Assembly: GCF_000426645.1 (NCBI RefSeq)
Contig: NZ_KE384551.1
Coordinates: 177,389-241,388, forward strand
Direction of reading: 5' to 3'
Origin: Nakamurella lactea DSM 19367
GTDB taxonomy: Bacteria; Actinomycetota; Actinomycetes; Mycobacteriales; Nakamurellaceae
Length of the DNA stretch: 64,000 nucleotides
Positions 58,529-64,000 of this stretch are shown piece by piece. Position numbers and translations under genes: made by a program. Numbering within the stretch: the first letter of the stretch is position 1; each line of letters starts with the position of its first letter. The notes below the pieces were generated by a model. The model was not told the DNA's origin. It saw only the letters and a list, made by a program, of their open reading frames with translations, and searched no databases.

Positions 58529-61057
58529 ATGCGATGGTCACGACACCGGCGGCGTAGCGCACTTGTCCCGCCGACCCGCTATCGGCTCGGGGGCTACGCG
58601 GCGGTCGCCGCGTTGCTGCTCGGCGTCATCACGCCGGCCACGGTCTCTGCCGCAGGTCCCACCGGTGACGCAAGCCCCGGCCAGCGATCTGAACTGGCGT
58701 TGACGCAGTACGTCAACCCGTTCATCGGCACTGCGGTCCCGCGGACCAGTGGCTATGCCGGCAACATCAACCCGGGCGCCAAGGTGCCCTTCGGCATGGT
58801 GAACTTCGGCCCGGACATGCCGCGCACCAACTTCAACGGCTCCGGCGGCTACCTGACCGGAGCGACGGCCACCAGCGCCAAGATCAACTTCTTCAGCCTC
58901 ACCCACCTGAATGGCGTCGGCTGCCCAGGGCAAGGCGTGGTCGGGATGATGCCGTCGTCGACGGCCACGTCCGTCGCCTCGGCCGCCGGTATCCCGTCCG
59001 GCGTGGGGTTCCGGACCGCGACCGAGTCGGCGGCTCCTGGCTTCTACTCGGTCGCGCTCGACAACCAGGTCGAGGTCGCGCTGACGGCCACCAACCGCAC
59101 CGGGATGGCGCGATTCACTTACCCGGACAAGAACTCCGGCTACTTCTCGCTGGACACCCGGCTCAACGGGAACAGCAACTCCCGGGGCAGTGCCGGCAAG
59201 ATCTCGGCGAACAACACGTCGCTGACGGTGAGCGACGACGGCCGGCAGCTGTCCGGCAAGACCGTCGCACCGGCGTTCTGCACGCCGTACGGCACCCCGT
59301 TCAACTCCAACGTCTACTTCTTCGCCGAGTTCGACAAGCCGCTGCGGGCCCAGACCGGCGGAACCGTCAACACCGTCACCAACGGTTCGGCGCTGCTGCA
59401 GTACGACCTGACCGACGCCGACCCGACCCTGACCATGCGGGTCGGGATCTCGTCGGTGAGCGTGGCGAACGCAAAGCTCAACCTGGACACCGAAAATGCG
59501 ACCTCGACGTTCGGCCAGGTTCGGGCCCAGGCCGACGCGGAGTGGAACACCCGGCTGAACACGGTCCAAATCGATCAGGCCGCCGATCCCAGCGCGCTCA
59601 CCGGAGACCAGCGGGACGCGCTGACCAAGTTCTACACCGCGCTGTACCGGGTCTTCGGGTCGCCGACCACGTACTCCGACGTGAACGGGCAGTTCCGCAG
59701 CATGCAGGCGAGCAGGCCACTCCCGACCGGGGTGGACGTCACCGGCAGCGTCCCCGACCGCCCGGTGGTGAACGTCGCCGACTACACCTACACCCGCCCC
59801 GACGGCAGCACCGGCAGCTATTCGACGCACTATTCGGGACTGTCGATGTGGGACACCTACCGTTCGCAGGCACAGCTGCTGGCGCTGTTGGCACCCAAGG
59901 AGGCCAACGAGGTGATGCAGTCGCTGGTGGTCGATGCGCAACAGTGCGGCGCCTTCCCGCACTGGGTCGACGCCAGCGACGACTCGACGCCGATGGCCGG
60001 CGACAACGCCCCCCCGGTGCTCGCGGGCTCCTATGCGTTCGGCGCCACCGACTTCGACGTGACCACCGCAGCCCGGCTGGTCAAGCAGTCGGTCTTCGAT
60101 CCGCAGAGCAACTGCAACGGCAACGCCAGCATGCCCAACCAGCAGCAGTACCTCACCGACGGCTACTACCCGGACGCGTCGTCGGCGAACATCGAGCGCT
60201 ACACCAGCGATGAGGCTGCGGCCGAATTCCTGGACGCGGTGCCGCGCAAGGTGTTGGCGGACCCGTCGGTGCAGGTCAAGCGGGCCGACATCACCGCGCT
60301 GCGCGACCGGGCAACCTGGTGGCGCAACATCTTCGACTTCCAGAACGGCACCATCGCAGCCCGCAAGGCGCCGGCCGTACCGGGCGAGCCCGGAGCGCTG
60401 GAGGCCGGCTCGTTCCACGAGTCGACCGAGCCGAACTACTTCTGGGCCTTCGGGTTTGCCTGGCCGGAGCTGATCACCGCCATCGGTGGCAAGGAGAAGG
60501 CTGTTGATCGGCTGAACCAGCTGTTCTCGATCGACTCAGGTCTGACGAAGGTGCCCACCGCCGCCCAGCTCAACGGCGGCCAGGACTCCCAGGGCTTCTA
60601 CATCGGCAACGAGATGGGCCACCCGGCGCCGTGGGCCTACAACTGGGCAGGCGCGCCCGCCTCCACCCAGTACGTCGTACAGCAGGTGATGAACACCGCC
60701 TTCACCACCGGCCGGGACGGACTGCCCGGGAACGACGACATGGGCGCCACCTCGAGCTGGTACGTGTTCGCCGGTCTCGGCATGTTCCCGGTGGCGCAGG
60801 CGAACGGCGGCGTGGCACTGTCGACGCCGCAATTCCCCGGGATCACCGTGTGGCTGGGCGATCACCGGATGCGACTCGAGACGGACAAGGATGCGGGCGA
60901 GGCGCCGTTCATCCAGTCGCTGCGCGTCGATCACGGCAATCAGTTGCGATCGTGGTTGCCGCTGAAGAAGTTCGCCGACGGCGCGGTGCTGCAGTACAAG
61001 GTCGGCAGCGCACCGTCTGCCTGGGCAACCAAGCTGTCACCGGTTCCCGGTAGGTGA
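58529..61057 (+). CDS. Secreted GH92 alpha-mannosidase
   Basis: 842 residues. A signal peptide (after an unusually basic arm RWSRHRRRS; core GYAAVAALLLGVI) leads to the GH92 N-domain: YVNPFIGTAVPRTSGYAGNINPGAKVPFGMVNFGPDM and FSLTHLNGVGCPGQG. The (alpha/alpha)6 catalytic domain follows, with YWDxxR-like SGLSMWDTYRSQAQLLALLAP and the C-terminal GNDDMGATSSWYVFAGLGMFPVA. GH92 enzymes are calcium-dependent exo-mannosidases acting on N-glycans or mannans. The start ATG has GGAGC upstream. It ends at a strong hairpin. Confidence 0.92.
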   Translation: MRWSRHRRRSALVPPTRYRLGGYAAVAALLLGVITPATVSAAGPTGDASPGQRSELALTQYVNPFIGTAVPRTSGYAGNINPGAKVPFGMVNFGPDMPRTNFNGSGGYLTGATATSAKINFFSLTHLNGVGCPGQGVVGMMPSSTATSVASAAGIPSGVGFRTATESAAPGFYSVALDNQVEVALTATNRTGMARFTYPDKNSGYFSLDTRLNGNSNSRGSAGKISANNTSLTVSDDGRQLSGKTVAPAFCTPYGTPFNSNVYFFAEFDKPLRAQTGGTVNTVTNGSALLQYDLTDADPTLTMRVGISSVSVANAKLNLDTENATSTFGQVRAQADAEWNTRLNTVQIDQAADPSALTGDQRDALTKFYTALYRVFGSPTTYSDVNGQFRSMQASRPLPTGVDVTGSVPDRPVVNVADYTYTRPDGSTGSYSTHYSGLSMWDTYRSQAQLLALLAPKEANEVMQSLVVDAQQCGAFPHWVDASDDSTPMAGDNAPPVLAGSYAFGATDFDVTTAARLVKQSVFDPQSNCNGNASMPNQQQYLTDGYYPDASSANIERYTSDEAAAEFLDAVPRKVLADPSVQVKRADITALRDRATWWRNIFDFQNGTIAARKAPAVPGEPGALEAGSFHESTEPNYFWAFGFAWPELITAIGGKEKAVDRLNQLFSIDSGLTKVPTAAQLNGGQDSQGFYIGNEMGHPAPWAYNWAGAPASTQYVVQQVMNTAFTTGRDGLPGNDDMGATSSWYVFAGLGMFPVAQANGGVALSTPQFPGITVWLGDHRMRLETDKDAGEAPFIQSLRVDHGNQLRSWLPLKKFADGAVLQYKVGSAPSAWATKLSPVPGR

Positions 61058-61064
61058 CACCCGG

Positions 61065-61103
61065 CTGCCCGCCAACCACCCCGCCGGGGTGGGTGGCGGG
61101 CAG
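61065..61103. terminator. Hairpin terminator after GH92
   Basis: Arms of 18 bases (61065-61082 and 61086-61103, beginning CTGCCCGCC and ending GGCGGGCAG) pair with one mismatch around a GCC loop, 7 bases past the stop codon. It can also serve the convergent small gene to the right. Confidence 0.85.
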
Positions 61104-61223
61104 TCGCCCCTGCCCCCCAACCCCACACTTGTTGATCATCGTTCGCTGCTCCGGCGATCCGGACCTTCGGTCGGCCCTGTCGGGCTGGGCGCCATGATCA
61201 TCGGGAGCGCGCCGTCGCCGCGG

Positions 61224-61547
61224 TCAGCTGTAGCGGTGGTTCTTCTCGGCGTGCCCGGCCGGCCGGCGGCAGTTACGGCCGTTCATGCTGCGATGCCCGC
61301 ACAGCGCCTCGACCGGCTCTTCGGCGGCCGGTGCCGCCGGCGCGCCGATCTGCTCGGGCGTCTCAGTGGGTTCGGGTGTCGCTGCCCCGACCTTCTTCGC
61401 CCCGGCCGGCCGCTTGCGCGGGGCCGCGGGCGCCGTCACCGGTTCCGTCGCCGACCTCGCGGCTGCACTCTTGGCACCCTTGGTCCCCGCCCCGGCAGCC
61501 GCATACCGAGCCTCCCGCATCGCCCGCATCGCATCAACTTTGCTCAC
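61224..61547 (-). CDS. Small Ala/Pro-rich protein with C-terminal Cys/His cluster
   Basis: 107 residues. A short helix SKVDAMRAMREARYAAAG opens the protein, an Ala/Pro/Thr-rich disordered middle follows, and the end LCGHRSMNGRNCRRPAGHAEKNHRYS has a C-x-H...C...H...H pattern that could bind one zinc. I recall similar small actinobacterial hypothetical proteins with this tail; no function is known to me. I chose the GTG start two codons inside the longest frame (TTG). Monocistronic. Confidence 0.65.
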   Translation of the reverse strand: MSKVDAMRAMREARYAAAGAGTKGAKSAAARSATEPVTAPAAPRKRPAGAKKVGAATPEPTETPEQIGAPAAPAAEEPVEALCGHRSMNGRNCRRPAGHAEKNHRYS

Positions 61548-61837
61548 CGACAAAGTCTATCGGTCGCCCCATAGCTCAACAGCGAGATGCGATCAGCCCC
61601 ATGCCCGGCAACATCACGCGACGCGTTCAACTCCGTCAGAGCGAGATGCGATCCGCACCCACCCCGAACCTCCACCGAGCGAACCAGCACCACAAGGTTT
61701 GAAACCCGAGGCGAAGTCGACGCTGATGTGGTCGCGAAAGCGCATAGCGGAACAATGCGAGCGCAGCGAGCGAGAGGGCGTAGCGCCGAGCGACCCCATC
61801 AGCGTCGGCGTAGCCGACGCCGGACTTCAACAAACAA
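61548..61837. other. Intergenic region rich in short hairpins and a 14-base direct repeat
   Basis: About 290 bases. AGCGAGATGCGATC occurs at 61581-61594 and again at 61640-61653. Three short hairpins with TA-containing loops follow: CGC-ATA-GCG (61741-61749), GGCG-TAG-CGCC (61777-61787) and GCGTCGGC-GTA-GCCGACGC. Open frames here look non-coding. The arrangement resembles a small palindromic repeat cluster. Confidence 0.5.
61802..61820 (-). terminator. Hairpin after sdhB
   Basis: GCGTCGGC and GCCGACGC are exact 8-base arms with loop GTA, starting 17 bases beyond the sdhB stop on the leftward strand. A likely terminator of the sdhAB transcript. Confidence 0.65.
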
Positions 61838-62584
61838 CTACGAGGGCTTGTGCTGCATCGCCCGGCGCAGGTCGCCGTTCAGGGTGCTGATCACATCGAG
61901 CGGGATCTCTTTGGGGCACGCGGCCGAGCACTCACCGATGTTGGTGCAGCCGCCGAACCCCTCGTGGTCGTGCTGGGTCACCATCGAGAGCACTCGGGAC
62001 GCCCGCTCCGGCTGGCCCTGCGGCAACTCGCCGAGGTGGGTCACCTTCGCGGCCATGAACAGCATGCCGGAGGCGTTCGGGCAGGCCGCAACGCAGGCGC
62101 CGCAACCGATACAGGTGGCCGCGTCGAAGGCCCGGTCGGCGTTCGGCTTCGGCACCGGGACGGAGTGTGCCTCGGGGGCGGCACCGGTGTTCACCGAGAT
62201 GTAGCCGCCGGCCTGAATGATCCGGTCGAAGGCGGAGCGATCGACGATCAGGTCCTTGAGCACCGGGAACGGATCGGCCCGCCACGGTTCGATGGTGATG
62301 GTGTCGCCGGAGGTGAACGAGCGCATGTGCAGCTGGCAGGTGGTGGTCACCTCGGGGCCGTGGGCCTGCCCGGAGATCATCAGCCCACACATCCCGCAGA
62401 TGCCCTCGCGGCAGTCGGAGTCGAAAGCCACCGGGTCCTCGCTCTTGGCGATGAGCTGCTCGTTGAGCAGGTCGAGCATCTCCAGGAACGACATGTCGTC
62501 GGAGATCTCGTCGATCCGATAGGTGACGAACTGCCCCTGGTCGCGCTGCGAGGCCTGCCGCCAGATCTTGAGGGTGAAGTTCAC
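61838..62584 (-). CDS. sdhB: Succinate dehydrogenase / fumarate reductase iron-sulfur subunit
   Basis: 248 residues. The plant-type ferredoxin domain has the 2Fe-2S motif [16 protein letters not shown]. The C-terminal domain has [18 protein letters not shown] for the 4Fe-4S cluster and [15 protein letters not shown] for the 3Fe-4S cluster. It passes electrons from the flavoprotein to the membrane quinone site. The sequence style matches the Sdh1-type actinobacterial enzyme with a 5-helix cytochrome b. The GTG start overlaps the sdhA stop (GTGA). Confidence 0.95.
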   Translation of the reverse strand: MNFTLKIWRQASQRDQGQFVTYRIDEISDDMSFLEMLDLLNEQLIAKSEDPVAFDSDCREGICGMCGLMISGQAHGPEVTTTCQLHMRSFTSGDTITIEPWRADPFPVLKDLIVDRSAFDRIIQAGGYISVNTGAAPEAHSVPVPKPNADRAFDAATCIGCGACVAACPNASGMLFMAAKVTHLGELPQGQPERASRVLSMVTQHDHEGFGGCTNIGECSAACPKEIPLDVISTLNGDLRRAMQHKPS

Positions 62585-64000
62585 TTGTAGCTCCGTTGCT
62601 TCAGCTCGATCGCCTTGAAGATGAGATCCTCCTGGTGCAGCACCGGCGGCTGGTTCTCGCCGCCCCAGCCCCAGGCGGCGACGTAGGCGAAGTTCTCGTC
62701 ATCCCGGAGTGCCTCGCCGTCCTCGGTCTGGCTCTCCGCCCGGAAGTGACCACCACAGGATTCCCTGCGGTGCAGCGCATCGATGCACATCAGTTCGCCG
62801 AGCTCGAGGAAGTCGGCGACCCGGCCGGCCTTCTCCAGCGACTGGTTCAACTCCTCGTTGGTCCCGAGCACCCTGACGTTGCGCCAGAACTCCTCCCGCA
62901 GTGAGCGGATCAGCTCGACGGCCTTTCGCAGGCCCTGCTCGCTGCGCTCCATTCCGCAGTACTCCCACATGATGTGGCCCAGCTCCTTGTGGAAGGAGTC
63001 CACGCTGCGCTCACCGTTCACCGACAGCAGTCTGGTGATCCGGTCGGACACCGAGGCAGCGGCATCGGCCACCTCGCTGCGGTCGGTCACGTCGTCGAAC
63101 GGACCGTCGGCCAGGTAGTCGCAGATGGTGTTCGGCAGCACGAAGTAGCCGTCGGCCAGTCCCTGCATCAGCGCCGAGGCGCCGAGCCGGTTGGCACCGT
63201 GGTCGGAGAAGTTCGCCTCACCCGCGACGAACAGCCCGGGGATGCTGGACTCCAGGTCGTAGTCCACCCAGAGCCCGCCCATGGTGTAGTGCACCGCGGG
63301 ATAGATCCGCATCGGGGTGGCGTACGGATCCTCGCCGGTGATCCGCGCGTACATGTCGAACAGGTTGCCGTACTTCTCCTTGACCGTGTCCAGCCCCATC
63401 CGGTCGATCGCCTCGGCGAAGTCCAGATAGACGCCGCGGCGAAAATCGCCGACCTTCGGGCCGACGCCGCGACCCTCGTCGCACACGTTCTTCGCCTGCC
63501 GGGAGGCGATGTCTCTGGGCACCAGGTTGCCGAACGAGGGATAGATGCGCTCCAGGTAGTAGTCGCGGTCCTCTTCGGGGATCTCCCGCGGGTCCTTGTC
63601 GCAGTCCTCGCGCCGCTTGGGTACCCAGATCCGGCCGTCGTTGCGCAGCGACTCCGACATCAGGGTCAGCTTGCTCTGGTTCTCCCCGGACACCGGGATG
63701 CAGGTCGGGTGGATCTGCGTGTAGCACGGGTTGGCGAAGTAGGCGCCCTTGCGGTGCGCCCGCCAGGAGGCGGTCACGTTGCAGCCCATGGCATTCGTCG
63801 ACAGATAGAAGACGTTGCCGTAGCCCCCGCTGCACAGCACGACCGCGTCGGCCAGGTGGGTCTCGATCTCGCCGGTCACCATGTCGCGGACGATGATGCC
63901 GCGAGCCCGGCCGTCGACAACGATCAGTTCCAGCATCTCGTGCCGGGTGAAGGTCTCGACGCTGCCGGCGGCAACCTGACGCTCGAGCGCCTGGTAGGCG
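62581..64000 (-). CDS. sdhA: Succinate dehydrogenase / fumarate reductase flavoprotein subunit, C-terminal part
   Basis: 472 codons are visible; the N-terminal FAD-binding region lies beyond the right edge. The substrate and catalytic features seen are [43 protein letters not shown] (catalytic region), [45 protein letters not shown], and the C-terminal [24 protein letters not shown]. It oxidises succinate with covalently bound FAD. Order sdhA-sdhB with overlap; the membrane subunit would be upstream, outside the window. Confidence 0.95.
   Translation of the reverse strand, partial: AYQALERQVAAGSVETFTRHEMLELIVVDGRARGIIVRDMVTGEIETHLADAVVLCSGGYGNVFYLSTNAMGCNVTASWRAHRKGAYFANPCYTQIHPTCIPVSGENQSKLTLMSESLRNDGRIWVPKRREDCDKDPREIPEEDRDYYLERIYPSFGNLVPRDIASRQAKNVCDEGRGVGPKVGDFRRGVYLDFAEAIDRMGLDTVKEKYGNLFDMYARITGEDPYATPMRIYPAVHYTMGGLWVDYDLESSIPGLFVAGEANFSDHGANRLGASALMQGLADGYFVLPNTICDYLADGPFDDVTDRSEVADAAASVSDRITRLLSVNGERSVDSFHKELGHIMWEYCGMERSEQGLRKAVELIRSLREEFWRNVRVLGTNEELNQSLEKAGRVADFLELGELMCIDALHRRESCGGHFRAESQTEDGEALRDDENFAYVAAWGWGGENQPPVLHQEDLIFKAIELKQRSYK

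Overview
The window is 64 kb of high-GC DNA that reads as an actinobacterial chromosome. The evidence is a mycothiol S-conjugate amidase (mca), an F420-dependent glucose-6-phosphate dehydrogenase (fgd), a short-chain Z-prenyl diphosphate synthase paired with a hemolysin-III protein, GPP34 and DUF501 proteins, many GTG starts and very few TTA codons. Gene order around uppS/hemolysin III/mca/greA/metB/cbs/SGNH hydrolase and around eno/FtsB-like/DUF501/ppx resembles the corresponding mycobacterial neighbourhoods as I remember them. The organism is therefore a mycothiol- and F420-producing actinomycete. I cannot fix the genus, but a Nakamurella-like free-living lineage would fit.

Layout. 0-18 kb is mostly core: the uppS end, hemolysin III, an RGG-rich probable ribbon-helix-helix protein, mca and a small membrane partner, greA, ilvA, a degenerate ROK protein, metB-cbs (transsulfuration), an SGNH hydrolase, a Bax-inhibitor-1 protein, an unusual class I tRNA with anticodon UAA, a family 5 uracil-DNA glycosylase, a rhomboid-like/DUF2156 fusion, and ppx. 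18-33 kb looks accessory: an FCD regulator with a lactate-oxidation operon (lutA plus a fused lutB-lutC) carrying a near-ideal operator, two MarR-controlled divergent gene pairs, two tandem secreted sialidase-like proteins, and an M20 peptidase/MFS pair. 33-36 kb returns to core (eno, FtsB/DivIC-like, DUF501). 36-51 kb is mixed: an APH-like kinase, a lower-GC TerD-PD-(D/E)XK nuclease fusion, a RibD-C reductase, a secreted GH20 hexosaminidase, an MFS exporter, LtrA, fgd-ridA, an ECF sigma factor with a membrane partner, and an HxlR regulator divergent from an NAD(P)-binding reductase. 51-61 kb holds a secreted S1 protease, a 2106-residue alpha-2-macroglobulin-like protein with no visible thioester motif, and a GH92 mannosidase in head-to-head orientation. 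The window ends in sdhB-sdhA.

Functional themes. (1) Secreted glycan and protein handling: two sialidase-like proteins, GH20, GH92, an S1 protease and a macroglobulin-like protein. (2) Redox and thiol metabolism: mca, cbs/metB, fgd, lut and sdh. (3) Small local regulators facing their targets with readable palindromic operators: FCD-lut, MarR twice, HxlR, and a probable autoregulated RHH protein. The best candidates for something little described are the TerD-nuclease fusion, the class I tRNA with anticodon UAA, the rhomboid-DUF2156 fusion, and the fused LutB-LutC with an early TTA codon.
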